Positions 16,138 to 25,085 of a stretch of DNA of 44,880 nt are shown one piece after another. Made by a program: the position numbers and the translations under genes. Numbering within the stretch: the stretch's first letter is position 1; each line of letters begins with the position of its first letter. Origin of the DNA: Bradyrhizobium uaiense (lineage in GTDB: Bacteria > Pseudomonadota > Alphaproteobacteria > Rhizobiales > Xanthobacteraceae); NCBI RefSeq assembly GCF_010811875.1, contig NZ_VKHP01000048.1:1-44880 (forward strand), read 5' to 3'. The notes beneath the pieces are model-generated. The model did no database searches. It was not told the origin of the DNA and saw only the letters and a program-made list of their open reading frames with translations.

Positions 16138-17956
16138 GATATGCTCAGCAGAAAATGGTCGTGGAACGGCTTCGTTCTTAAGAATAGTGTTGTTTAGCCG
16201 TCAACTGGGCGACTTGTTTCGCGCCGCCGCCGGCGATGACGACACGTCGGCCGCGGCCGTATTCGGCATGCTTGCGGCGGCTGCAGGAATGATGCTCCGG
16301 CCCGAAGAGAAGAACGAGCCATTCGGGCCGATGCTCGTATTGCCAGATGGCCGCAGGTCACCAGCGCCATCCGACTTTCGCGGTCAACCCGAAGAGGTGC
16401 TAGCGACTGCCGCTCAAGCAGCGAAACACCCGGCTCTGAAGGCGAGGCTTGCAGACCTTTGCTGGGTTCTCGATCGCAAGAAAGGAAAGCTGGGGTCAGC
16501 CGCCGTCGCGGCCTACACAGACGTTGTCAGGCGCGTGGATGACGGCTCATTGATATTCCCGTTCGACGAAGGGCGGGGCGCCTTGAAACACGACGCGCGC
16601 GATCTGCTGCGACGCGCTCTTCATGTCAGCAGGGCCGTCGGATGGGACAAGACAGAGGCCGTCGCCGCCCGCGAGATGGTGGCTCACCTGCGCGCCAGGT
16701 CAATTCAGGAATCGCTTGCACTTCCTGCTTTTTGGTTCAGCGAGCTTGATCTCGATTTCAGGATTTCGGACCCCGCGGCAATCGGGACGGATGTCGAGAC
16801 CATAATATCGGGTCTGCCACCAGATGCCGACGGGCATCACATTGTCGATCTGTGGCGATTAGCCGTGCGAACATATCATCTTGCAAAGCGTGATGACGAC
16901 AAACATCGGGCTCAAAGCGCGGCCGCCGAGCAGTTCGTTCTGATGGCTGAACGCCAGCCCATGGCAATGATCGCGTCGTCCCTGCTATCTGACGCGATTG
17001 CCGAACTCCACGGTGTTCCCGGTAAAAAGGATCGGCGAAGGGAATTGCGTCACCGCCTGATCGATGTTCAGGCGGGAATCGCGGAAGAGATGTCGCCGTT
17101 CTCGCATCCTTTGGATATCGAGGGGATCGCAAAAGACGTCGAACGAGCCATGGTCCGTCCGACCCTTCGCGACAAGCTCTTTGTATTTGCGGCGCTCGAC
17201 CAGTCGCCGGACCCTGCGCAACTCGCGGCGAGCGCATCGCAATCCATCAGGGAGCATCCGCTTTCATCGCTCTTTGGCGCATCGCACCACGATCGCGAAG
17301 GCAAAGTCGTACACCGCACGGAAGGGGCGGGGTTTGGCGACGCCGATGAGGCTGCGATTCAGGACCATATCACACGGGACGAGAGTTTTCGCCGCCAAGT
17401 AACCGTCTCGGGGCAGATTGAGGTTGCGCGCCAGTCGATCGCCCGTGAGCATTTCCTGTCTGACGATATATTTGCCGAGCTTCTAGTGCATACTCCGTTC
17501 GTACCGAACGAATTGGTAAGGACATTCAGTCGCGGCTTCCTGCGCTTCTTTCAGGGAGACTTCGTGAGCAGCCTCTATGTCCTCACGCCATTGGTTGAAA
17601 GCTCGCTACGCCATCTGCTGAAGGCCGATGGTCACGATGTCACGATCTTCGACGACGCCACGCAAACGCAACAGGACCGGACGATCTCATCCCTCTTCGA
17701 GCAAATGAGAAGCGAACTCGACGCGATACTTGGCCCCGCTATCACGACTGACATCGAGAGCGTGTTTCTTAAAAGGCCCGGCCCGCACATCCGTCATGCC
17801 TTGGCTCACGGCTTGTTGCATGACGGAGATCCCTATGGGCCTGACGCGATTTACGCTTGTTGGTTGGTCTTTCGTCTGTGTCTGATTCCGCTATTTCCTT
17901 ACCGGGACCAGTTGCGCCTCCCATTTGACGAGCCGGTGCCCACGCTTTCGGCCTAG
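16121..17956 (+). CDS. DUF4209-domain protein
   Basis: A 611-residue, largely helical protein. The C-terminal part has the DUF4209 pattern: LVESSLRHLLKADGHDV followed about 50 residues later by RHALAHGLLHDGD, the conserved R-x-x-x-A-H-G motif. The N-terminal part (LRPEEKNEPFGPMLVLPDG onward) is the long helical region often present in such proteins. ATG 16121 has a GGAG site just upstream, but the first 25 residues are antisense to family-like DUF4238 sequence, so the true N-terminus may have been replaced; GTG 16187 is an alternative. DUF4209 proteins are predicted nucleic-acid or nucleotide-binding factors of defence islands with no proven role. Confidence 0.75.
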   Translation: MKCDSMICSAENGRGTASFLRIVLFSRQLGDLFRAAAGDDDTSAAAVFGMLAAAAGMMLRPEEKNEPFGPMLVLPDGRRSPAPSDFRGQPEEVLATAAQAAKHPALKARLADLCWVLDRKKGKLGSAAVAAYTDVVRRVDDGSLIFPFDEGRGALKHDARDLLRRALHVSRAVGWDKTEAVAAREMVAHLRARSIQESLALPAFWFSELDLDFRISDPAAIGTDVETIISGLPPDADGHHIVDLWRLAVRTYHLAKRDDDKHRAQSAAAEQFVLMAERQPMAMIASSLLSDAIAELHGVPGKKDRRRELRHRLIDVQAGIAEEMSPFSHPLDIEGIAKDVERAMVRPTLRDKLFVFAALDQSPDPAQLAASASQSIREHPLSSLFGASHHDREGKVVHRTEGAGFGDADEAAIQDHITRDESFRRQVTVSGQIEVARQSIAREHFLSDDIFAELLVHTPFVPNELVRTFSRGFLRFFQGDFVSSLYVLTPLVESSLRHLLKADGHDVTIFDDATQTQQDRTISSLFEQMRSELDAILGPAITTDIESVFLKRPGPHIRHALAHGLLHDGDPYGPDAIYACWLVFRLCLIPLFPYRDQLRLPFDEPVPTLSA

Positions 17957-18061
17957 GTCGAAATCTGCCGTGCGCAGGGATCGCTCGGCCGTCCAGCAAG
18001 GAAGTCTCGACAAGCCCCTGCGCCCGCCTCATGTCTTCGAGAGTGAGGCTAGTGGGTTTAA

Positions 18062-18075
18062 GGTAAAATATTACC
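18062..18075. promoter_or_regulatory. Palindrome upstream of the nucleotidyltransferase pair
   Basis: GGTAA AATA TTACC is a perfect 5-bp inverted repeat in an AT-rich patch 54 bases before the start of the nucleotidyltransferase gene. Toxin-antitoxin-like pairs often have such an operator. The binding protein is not known. Confidence 0.35.
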
Positions 18076-18128
18076 GTATGGACTTTTGCCTGCCAGACTT
18101 CCAATGTGCCTCCTGAAAGGTGCTTGAG

Positions 18129-18704
18129 ATGGGAATGAAAGAGACGATCGCGGTCATTAACCAAATGGAAGCGGATGGCGTCGTCGGTCGCTATGCGATC
18201 GGCGGTGCGGTTGCCGCCTTCAATTACATCGAGGTGTCATTCACCGAAGATCTGGACATTCTCGTCTCATTTGAAGATCAGGTCCAAGCCAAGGCCACGG
18301 GTCTGGTAACTCTCGGACCTATCCTTAAATATCTGGCAGGAAAGGGCTTTACCGAATTCAGAAAAGAGGGCGTCGTCGTTTCTGGATGGCCCGTTCAGTT
18401 TCTGCCGGTAGCCAAACCTCTCGATGAGGAGGGGCTGAAGGAGGCGATCACGACCGAATTGCGGGTCAATTCGGAAACCACGATTCAGTGTCGCATCTTG
18501 CGAGCTGAACATCTCATGGCGACCGCCCTAGACGTCGGGCGCCCCAAAGATTACGCTCGAATTGTCCAATTCATCGAAGCGGGTAATTTCGATCCCGTAT
18601 ACTTGCGCGGCGTCTTGGAGAGGCACAACCTCGCGGCAAAATGGCAATCTTTCTGCGATAGATTTGAGATCGCCAACCCATGCATCGATGGGTCTAAACC
18701 GTGA
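18129..18704 (+). CDS. Nucleotidyltransferase-fold protein (toxin-like)
   Basis: A 191-residue protein with the start of a nucleotidyltransferase fold: YAIGGAVAAFNY (Gly25-Gly26) followed by FTEDLDILV, where Asp41 and Asp43 are the likely metal ligands. It resembles the AbiEii / MNT group of nucleotidyltransferase-like proteins, many of which are toxins or defence factors. ATG 18129 has an AAAGG site at good distance; GTG 18120 is possible. The stop overlaps the start of the next small gene (GTGA), so both are translated together. The target (tRNA, nucleotide or protein) cannot be told. Confidence 0.75.
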   Translation: MGMKETIAVINQMEADGVVGRYAIGGAVAAFNYIEVSFTEDLDILVSFEDQVQAKATGLVTLGPILKYLAGKGFTEFRKEGVVVSGWPVQFLPVAKPLDEEGLKEAITTELRVNSETTIQCRILRAEHLMATALDVGRPKDYARIVQFIEAGNFDPVYLRGVLERHNLAAKWQSFCDRFEIANPCIDGSKP

Positions 18705-18904
18705 AGCAGAACCAGTCTATCTATCCCGATATCTCGGATATCCTCCAGCGCAAAGCTGAAGGACGGCGAAACATTATTGCACTTTCGTTCGCCGAGAAAA
18801 TTGAGATGCTGGAGATCATGCGGGATCGGATTTCCCCGCTGAGAGACGCACGCAACAACCGGACAGCCAACTCGCCTGATCCAGTCGTTTGGGTTGAGCA
18901 GTAA
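18701..18904 (+). CDS. Small partner protein, antitoxin-like
   Basis: A 67-residue protein starting with GTG inside the stop of the nucleotidyltransferase gene. It has a helical pattern with a Lys-Ala-Glu-Gly-Arg-Arg turn and a conserved-looking LSFAEKIEMLEIMRDRISPL. Small proteins of this kind are common partners of nucleotidyltransferase genes in rhizobia, and the tight coupling suggests an antitoxin or regulator. That role is inferred; no DNA-binding motif is seen. Confidence 0.65.
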   Translation: MKQNQSIYPDISDILQRKAEGRRNIIALSFAEKIEMLEIMRDRISPLRDARNNRTANSPDPVVWVEQ

Positions 18905-19037
18905 GTCACACCCTCCGTCAAATTCTGATGATAGATCGTCCAAGTGTTCCTCCGAGAAGACTTGGAGGAGACACGGTGCTAACCTTTCGAGCCAGCTAAG
19001 CCGATCCTGTCGCGGGACATCAGCCTTTGAGGGAAGC

Positions 19038-19499
19038 ATGAGCGAGCAGATTATCAATGAGCAGGCGCTACTTACGTCGGCAACAATCCTTCAGCTCTCC
19101 GGCGAAGCCTCCGAACAACGACGCGCGACACGTCTTTTGGCCGATCTTCGGGCTGGCGAGCCCGTCGCTGATCTGCTGAACGAAACCAAACCGTCGGGGC
19201 CGGGTCGTTTTGGCGCGGGCCTCGAGGACTCGGCGATTCTCCTGGCCGTATATTCGGCCCTTCAGGCTTTTTGGAAAGTCTATCTGGAAAAACTGGTCGC
19301 AAAGGGGGCCGAAAAGGCCTCGAATTTGACTGCGGCGTTGTTGGACAAGCTTTTCAAACAGGACCTTGAAGGCTCGGAGCGAGACAAAACGATCTCCGAA
19401 ATCAAGAAGTGTCTTGAGGTCGAAGCGCACAAGCGCAAAATCAGCCAGGCAAAACTGAGGAAGCTCCTCGAAGCTGTCGACAAGCTTGGAAAGAAGTAG
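19038..19499 (+). CDS. Hypothetical protein coupled to a membrane protease
   Basis: A 153-residue protein with a GAGGGA ribosome binding site before ATG 19038. It has a hydrophilic N-terminus, a central amphipathic to weakly hydrophobic segment (SAILLAVYSALQAFWKVYLE), and a basic helical C-terminus rich in Lys and Leu. The next gene starts inside its end (14-base overlap), so the two form one translational unit. I do not recognise a family. The layout recalls small membrane-associated partners of effector proteins. Confidence 0.6.
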   Translation: MSEQIINEQALLTSATILQLSGEASEQRRATRLLADLRAGEPVADLLNETKPSGPGRFGAGLEDSAILLAVYSALQAFWKVYLEKLVAKGAEKASNLTAALLDKLFKQDLEGSERDKTISEIKKCLEVEAHKRKISQAKLRKLLEAVDKLGKK

Positions 19500-20469
19500 C
19501 GACGATCGCATTCTGGACGCGCTCACAAAGGAGATTGGGTATCACGAATTCTTTTTCACTTTCGTGCTTATCCCGCTCCTGAGCCTCTTTGTCCCGACTG
19601 TAGCCCTTACCGTTTATTCCTTCGGGCTCGTGGCGCAAACCATTGCCGTTTACGTTTTCCAGACAAATGTCAGCCTCGCCGTTGTTGGAGCAACCTGCGG
19701 TCTCTACCTGATATTGCTCCTAGCATTTTTCTGGTGGCTGCGACGCGCAAAATCGCTGCCTTTCACGTTGACATGGCTCCATCTGCCCTCGGCCGAAAAT
19801 TCGAATGCGTTCGAAACTCCGAAACCCAGGCCGATCAGAGAGGATGATGTGAGGGCCTCTTTTGAGAGCGTCCTCGCAGAGATGTGGCCCCGGTTCAATA
19901 GGAATGGACCGGTCCCGTCTGTCAGCTATTTTCGATCAACGACGGTATTGGATGCTTTCGCTGTCGCCGACGGCACCGAAGCGAGCATTTGCGTGAGCGA
20001 ACCTCTGCTCGACAAGGGAGTTGAGGATCCGCTGACGCCACTCATTCTGGCTCACGAGCTCACTCACATCGCCTACGGCGACGTTACCCGCATTGCCCGA
20101 ATCAACCGCACTTTAAGGAGATATCTGTTCATCGCGCGGATCGCATTTCTTCCTCTCGCGCTGGTTCTAAGCGTGCTTTGGCTTGTGGACAGTGTGCACG
20201 ATGTGCGGTCCATGGTTCTGATTCCGGAGACCAAGAACGGCCTCGGCGGCCCCTTGACCGATCTCGTCGCTCTTGCGTTCGTTCTGTTGCCTGCGCCAGT
20301 CAGCTATGTCGCGACGATGCGCTACGCCGGTTACATATTTTCACTCATCGAACTTCGAGCGGATGCCGGCATTGCCATCGCCTGCGAGGCTCCGCGGTCT
20401 CAGCACCGGCTATCTCGCGGTCTGGATCCTATCCCGACCGATAAGGAGCTTTTCGCGAAGCTCTCTTAG
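19486..20469 (+). CDS. M48-type membrane zinc protease, possibly frameshifted
   Basis: A 327-residue frame starting at TTG 19486 inside the preceding gene. Two hydrophobic helices are near residues 22-47 and 63-86; two more flank residue 225 and 270. The zinc site is His190-Glu-x-x-His194 (LAHELTHIAYGD) with the third ligand Glu289 and Asp293 in IELRADAG, as in M48 peptidases. After about base 20390 another frame carries coherent sequence (GYLAVWILSRPI, then a hydrophobic helix VLILFALLAQAVAFW) to a stop at 20683, while the annotated frame ends soon at 20469. A one-base shift there, true or a sequence error, would give a protein of about 399 residues. Related proteases act in membrane protein quality control; in this setting a defence role is possible. 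Confidence 0.75.
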   Translation: MERSSDDRILDALTKEIGYHEFFFTFVLIPLLSLFVPTVALTVYSFGLVAQTIAVYVFQTNVSLAVVGATCGLYLILLLAFFWWLRRAKSLPFTLTWLHLPSAENSNAFETPKPRPIREDDVRASFESVLAEMWPRFNRNGPVPSVSYFRSTTVLDAFAVADGTEASICVSEPLLDKGVEDPLTPLILAHELTHIAYGDVTRIARINRTLRRYLFIARIAFLPLALVLSVLWLVDSVHDVRSMVLIPETKNGLGGPLTDLVALAFVLLPAPVSYVATMRYAGYIFSLIELRADAGIAIACEAPRSQHRLSRGLDPIPTDKELFAKLS

Positions 20470-20713
20470 CTTCATTGTTCTGATTTTGTTTGCCCTGCTG
20501 GCACAGGCCGTTGCATTCTGGATGACGTATCCGTTTCCGCGACCCTTTGATTTGCGGGAGTACATCCTCGGTGGTCCTCAACCGGCCGCGGTCAAGCCTT
20601 GGGCCGCGGTCGTTCCTCTTGTCCTGGTCGTCGTTCACGGGCTACAGGTGTTGGTCTTCAAAATGCGTCCTCGCCCACCGTAACGCGCATTGGATACGCC
20701 GCTGCCCGCAAAA

Positions 20714-21650
20714 CTAAATATTGACGGGTCCCGGCTCGGTACCGCTAGCGCGCGCCCCAAGCCAAAGCAGGGGGCGCAACCACCATGGCGGCATTGCAAA
20801 GTCCTCGCGCAGCGAAACGTTTGCGTCCTCGTATATCCTGCCCGCCCGTTTGTCGGCGGTCACCAGGCCATCGAAATAGGTGGCGAACGCCGCAAGATTT
20901 ACGTCGATCAGGTCGTTACGTAGCCTATCCGGTTTCGTCTGCTTCGCGCCACCTTCAGCGATCCGCATGAGGATCGACAGATAACCGCAAAGCGCGTAGC
21001 GAAAAATGAAGGTGCTTCTCACCTCCGGTAGTCTCGGTGGCTTTATCAAGCCGCCATGACTCTTGAAAAGTTCGTCCGTAAGTAACATGACATTTCGAAC
21101 GAGCTTCTCGCGCATTTGCGGCGTGTCTTCTTCGCGCCGACGCAACGTCTTCAACTCCGTCTGCGAATAGGTTTTCTCGACGAGATCGATTCCGAAAGCG
21201 AGTGTAGGCATATCCTGGAGCATCCGTGCAATATGACCGGTTGCTTCACGTCCATGGTCCAAAAGCTGCCGTTGAAGCGAGACGTCACCACGTTTTGCGG
21301 CAAGCAAGGCCTGGCAATATTCCGAAAAGCCACCGGTTTGAATCTCGTCGATTAAAGGCGCTTGCGAAACCGCCGCCGGTCCTGGCAGATGGCATATATC
21401 CCGTGTGCTCTTAAGTATCAGCACCTGCTTCGGGTATTGGGCGAGGATCTCCATCGTTCCATAGAATCCAGGTGAGGGTGTCTCCCTTGTAGGTCTCCAT
21501 CGCCAGATAGTCCGTTAGGACCGCGTAGTTGTCGATCGATGCCGAAAGATACGATCTCAGGCTCTCCTCTTGTAGCTGATTTGAGTCGATGACCTTTCTA
21601 ATCCGGCGGCGCTTGCCGGCAAATCTTGAGGCTAAGCCATCGAATGTCAC
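20714..21650 (-). pseudogene. PIN-like domain protein, frameshifted
   Basis: GTG 21650 overlaps the stop of the upstream gene (GTGA). The N-terminal part has acidic residues placed as in PIN-like nucleases: Asp22 in KVIDSN, then AVLTDYLAME with Asp47 and Glu52. Near 21450 the coherent sequence moves to a second frame that starts MEILAQYPKQVLILKST and continues for 246 residues to 20714, including a conserved-looking RSTFIFRYALCGYLSILMRI helix. Together they would give a protein of about 312 residues. It is a toxin- or nuclease-like gene by pattern only. It is either broken or hit by a one-base sequence error. It is the last gene of a three-gene minus-strand operon. Confidence 0.55.
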
Positions 21651-22369
21651 GGCCACACCACCAAGATGTCCTCGAAGCCTGGCTTGTAGACGATGATCCT
21701 TTGAAAAACGTGCGAAGCAATCTTGAGATGCCCAACGCTGATTTCTTGCTCCTGGGCATTGTCCATCCAATCGACGATTATCAAAAGCCAATAGGCATCG
21801 CAGGCAGAATAATCCGCGGCCTTGGACTCTTTCTCCCTGATGATCCTTTCCAGTTCCGTCTGCGACATCAGGTCGACCGCGTACACCTGGGCCAGGCGCC
21901 ACTTGGCGTCGTCGTACTCCTTGCTGTTCAGATAAAGCGTCGAGATTTCCGGCATCGATTGAAACAGCTCCGGGTCGACCGGCCCGCTCGGATGAGTGCT
22001 GATCGCTGCCGCAAAAGCGCTCAGCTCCTTGGGCAGGGCCTTTCTTCTTGGGGGCGTGATGGGCCGATCCGGATCAAAGCCAATGGTAACCTCGAACTTC
22101 CTACCGCCCGCATTCAAGTGCAGCTTGTGGGCATCCGATACGACACCTTCACGGAGCGGCCTTTGCCTTTGCTCACTTGCGAGCGAGCCTCCCTCCTGCA
22201 AGTAGAAACGTGTCAGCTCGATGCCGGTCGTGCGGTCGCCCCTGATCACGACATCCGGCTTATCGGCATATTCGATTGTGCCCGTCGGCAAGCTGTATGC
22301 TTTGCTGAATTCTTCGAAATAACGACGCTCGATATCGCGGGTGGTCCTCTTGCCGAGACGTGCAGTCAT
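21647..22369 (-). CDS. Putative PD-(D/E)XK-type nuclease-like protein
   Basis: A 240-residue protein with a CAAGG site upstream of ATG 22369. The patch KPDVVIRGDRTTGIELTRFY (Asp39, Glu51) has the spacing of the D...ExK core of restriction-like nucleases, with Leu-Thr in place of the final x-K; the Arg that follows may compensate. The rest is mixed alpha/beta without other known motifs. It lies between the DUF1837 gene and the PIN-like gene in one operon, which fits a defence cassette with several nuclease-like parts. The nuclease call is tentative. Confidence 0.5.
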   Translation of the reverse strand: MTARLGKRTTRDIERRYFEEFSKAYSLPTGTIEYADKPDVVIRGDRTTGIELTRFYLQEGGSLASEQRQRPLREGVVSDAHKLHLNAGGRKFEVTIGFDPDRPITPPRRKALPKELSAFAAAISTHPSGPVDPELFQSMPEISTLYLNSKEYDDAKWRLAQVYAVDLMSQTELERIIREKESKAADYSACDAYWLLIIVDWMDNAQEQEISVGHLKIASHVFQRIIVYKPGFEDILVVWP

Positions 22370-22393
22370 GTCACCAACCTTGAAGTCTATTGG

Positions 22394-22604
22394 TTAGTCT
22401 CTGGATCCAGCATTCCTATTGCGCGGATTGGTTGAGCTCGCGAGTTTGGCAGCGGTTTTTTGAATGTGCTGGCCGAAGTCGAGGACCAGAAACACGACCT
22501 TGACGTTGCCGAATTCACCCCGATAGCGGGCGATCAAACCAGTCGGCTTCGAATCTGTCTGTTGTATGTTCTTGCAATCGACATAGCCAAAGCCCGCGGG
22601 TGCA
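22394..22604 (-). other. Likely frame-shifted C-terminal extension of the DUF1837 gene
   Basis: An open frame without its own good start carries coherent sequence (GFGYVDCKNIQQTDSKP, then GEFGNVKVVFLVLDFGQHI). It reads best as the continuation of the DUF1837 protein after a one-base shift near 22690. It ends 24 bases before the next gene. A separate small gene starting at TTG 22627 is the alternative. Confidence 0.4.
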
Positions 22605-23612
22605 TCATCCTTTGCTGCCTGCCGCAAGTGCTCGATAATTGAAGCAGGGCTTTCGATCGTGGCATAGGTCAGGTGAAAGAAGAGCCGGCAAGTCGAATAC
22701 AGGAAATAGGAAGAGCTCTACTCTCTGATTGGCGAGGCCAGCGTCCGTTAAAGCCTTCGCAAAGACCGGTCCCACGTCACGAAGCTTGCCGGTTGCCAAG
22801 GTTCTGAAGTTTGTATCGGGGTCTTCCAGACCGTCTGCCGCCAGCTCGGCGTAACCGGTGAAATCGAAGCCGACCAGACACGTCACCACCTCGAGCCGAT
22901 CATTGTAAGCCTCGTCGAAGGGATCAAGGTAGCGAAGCAGCGACGTCCGCGCCGTCTCATCGAGGCCAGAAAAATCAATGTGCCGTTGGACGAGTTCGAT
23001 CTCGTGCTGCATCTTCTCGCGGCTCAAGCTGGTTTCGATAGACGAAAGCGCAGACGCGATTGCTTTGGCAATATCGCTGTGGAACTTGGCTTCTCCAGAG
23101 AAGAGAATGAGGCGGTTAGTTTTTGCGTCGAAACGGACATGTATGCCGTCGGAGCCATGGACGGGCATTTGAGCGCTGGTTTTGAGCGACATCTTCGCGA
23201 TGATTTGCGGTGCGTCCAGCAACCACTCTGTAAGTAGATAGAGTAGCAGCTCGCCAGCCTCCCCACTGCGCTGCGATGATTTTCTCGCCCTGATGAACAG
23301 CGAGCGCGCCTCTTGCTCCAAGCGTGAGATCGCCTGATGCCGTTCGAACGCTGTCTTCATCGTCTCCTGCGCCGCGTAAACGGCCTCCACCTGCTTTCGT
23401 GGAAGGCTGAAGTGCGTCAGATACAGAGCGATTGCTCTAACGAGTTCTTCGACCGTAGCCTGGGCATCCCGGAGTGCAGGATAGTGCAGACGCAAGTTGA
23501 GATGTTTGTGGTTGGTGACGATATCGTGCTCTGCCGTATGGATACGCGACGATAGGACCGTCCAGTCCTTCTTTATTACCGCCAGCGCGGTCGCCAGAGC
23601 GTCAAATTCCAA
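22605..23612 (-). CDS. HamA-like DUF1837 protein
   Basis: A 335-residue frame with the DUF1837 signature of HamA, the nuclease subunit of Hachiman defence. GELLLYLLTEWLLDAPQ is followed by KMSLKT, then VHGSDGIHV (Asp155) and FSGEAKFHSDIAKAIASAL (Glu174, Lys176); these are the expected D...ExK catalytic residues. The start is TTG 23612 and is uncertain. Near 22690 the coding pattern seems to pass to another frame (FFHLTYATIESPASIIEH onward) that runs to 22394, so the annotated end may be an artefact of a one-base shift. Hachiman normally pairs HamA with the helicase HamB; none is seen here. Two other genes follow in the same direction. Confidence 0.7.
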   Translation of the reverse strand: MEFDALATALAVIKKDWTVLSSRIHTAEHDIVTNHKHLNLRLHYPALRDAQATVEELVRAIALYLTHFSLPRKQVEAVYAAQETMKTAFERHQAISRLEQEARSLFIRARKSSQRSGEAGELLLYLLTEWLLDAPQIIAKMSLKTSAQMPVHGSDGIHVRFDAKTNRLILFSGEAKFHSDIAKAIASALSSIETSLSREKMQHEIELVQRHIDFSGLDETARTSLLRYLDPFDEAYNDRLEVVTCLVGFDFTGYAELAADGLEDPDTNFRTLATGKLRDVGPVFAKALTDAGLANQRVELFLFPVFDLPALLSPDLCHDRKPCFNYRALAAGSKG

Positions 23613-24221
23613 GATTCTGTCGCCGAGATCCGAGACCTAGAGCCGAAGTTTGACCGAAATCTAGCATCATCACCGGCGTTCGCCAATTGAATGGCGACCC
23701 GGGAATCACGCCAAAGTTGTGGGCATCGAACGGTCTAAGAGACTTACCGAACCTCCGCTTCCTGACCTTCTGCCAATGTCAGCTCTTGGCGCACATATCG
23801 GAAGTACGAAGTCAGGCGTTGAATGGCCGCTTGTAATGAATAGGCATAAGCGCTTTCCTCGAAGACCGAAATTTCAAAAATTATGTAGTTATTTCAATGA
23901 CATATGAGTTCGTGATTTTATTCTGAATGGCGCGCCACCGCCGTGCCCTGCGCGTCTGCGGTCGCGGAAGTTGCCGATACCTCATTTTGAGGTGTGGCAT
24001 GTCCGGTGTTGGACGCACGCTCCCTGGCCTTTGATTACCAGGACACACAATGTGCTCGCCTATTGGGTGGGGAGTTCGCGGGCCGAGAGTGCTCTGCCCA
24101 GAATGTATCCGGATATTCCGCTTAGCAAGGCAGAGAGTTTTGCTTCGAAGTGTATTCAATATGCCAAAAAGGGTAGGCGCAGCAGTGCCCATCTGAATCG
24201 GCTGTCCCGCCGTTTTCACAT
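23613..24221. other. Intergenic stretch with a small palindrome
   Basis: About 600 bases between two minus-strand genes. Open frames on both strands (for example 23971-24294 plus) have no recognisable pattern. A perfect hairpin ACCTCA-TTT-TGAGGT is at 23979-23993 and an AT-rich patch at about 23870-23925; both could belong to the promoter of the DUF1837 operon or the end of the next gene. Confidence 0.35.
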
Positions 24222-25085
24222 TCATTTTGAACTGGAATTTCTACGCGGTTTTGCGGCATGCGGGGCTGCAATAGGACCACGCGTGTTAGCCTGAGTGCTC
24301 CTCCCTCGCCGTGCAGGGATGCTCGAGGCATAGAGAGCAAAAGCTCGGCGGAAGCACTCCGGTTCGCTGAGTGTGGGCACCTTGCTTTTGATCTGATCGA
24401 AGTATTCGTCCCGCATGAAGTTTCCCCAAACCCGCTTGTGAAAGTCGACCCTTCCTCGATAAGCGGAATTTTTCCGCCAGCGTGTGACTGAGCTAGGCGA
24501 GACGGACATATGGCCCGCAAGTTCACGAACCCGCGTGTGCCGCCCCTGTAGGTTCAGTTGAGCTTCCATCTCCGCCGCTCGATCTAGCTGGACGAAACTC
24601 TCGGCACGAGACCTTCGGTGACGATCAATGTCGAGCAATTCTTGAAACAGACAGACCAGCGCCTCGCCACCGATGCACTCCAGTAGCTCTACCGCCACGT
24701 CTGAGATTACCGTTCTGGACAAAGCCACATTGCGTCGCACAGGGGCGCCTCCTGATTTTCCTTCGGCTACGCGCAAAACCTTCAACTCTCGACGAAGCCA
24801 AGAGGCGACCGCTTCCTTGGTTTCCCAATCTGAATCCACAAGCGCAAGCATTGATACGTGACTCGAAAACTCCCCTCGTTTCTCGATAAGCTCCGAAGCT
24901 GCGGACTTCCGATGAAACCACGCGTCGTCATTCATATCCGGGCATAGATACTCGGGAAATCGATTGCTGCTCTCAGATTCGTGGGCGGCTCTTACGAGGT
25001 CGAGCTTCGTCTGGCGATAAGCCTCGCCGCTTTCTTTGAACCTTTTGCGGGCCGTGGCTGCATCTTTGGCGCTCATTTTTTTCAT
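24222..25085 (-). CDS. Hypothetical protein with a helix-turn-helix
   Basis: A 287-residue, mostly helical protein. A helix-turn-helix is visible at about residues 183-207 (HTRVRELAGHMSVSPSSVTR), of the kind found in site-specific DNA-binding proteins. Before it lies a long helical region with ELLECIGGEALVCLFQELLD. The C-terminus is basic and low in complexity. I do not recognise the family. It may regulate a neighbouring cassette; it is divergent from the small membrane protein at 25304. Confidence 0.6.
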   Translation of the reverse strand: MKKMSAKDAATARKRFKESGEAYRQTKLDLVRAAHESESSNRFPEYLCPDMNDDAWFHRKSAASELIEKRGEFSSHVSMLALVDSDWETKEAVASWLRRELKVLRVAEGKSGGAPVRRNVALSRTVISDVAVELLECIGGEALVCLFQELLDIDRHRRSRAESFVQLDRAAEMEAQLNLQGRHTRVRELAGHMSVSPSSVTRWRKNSAYRGRVDFHKRVWGNFMRDEYFDQIKSKVPTLSEPECFRRAFALYASSIPARRGRSTQANTRGPIAAPHAAKPRRNSSSK

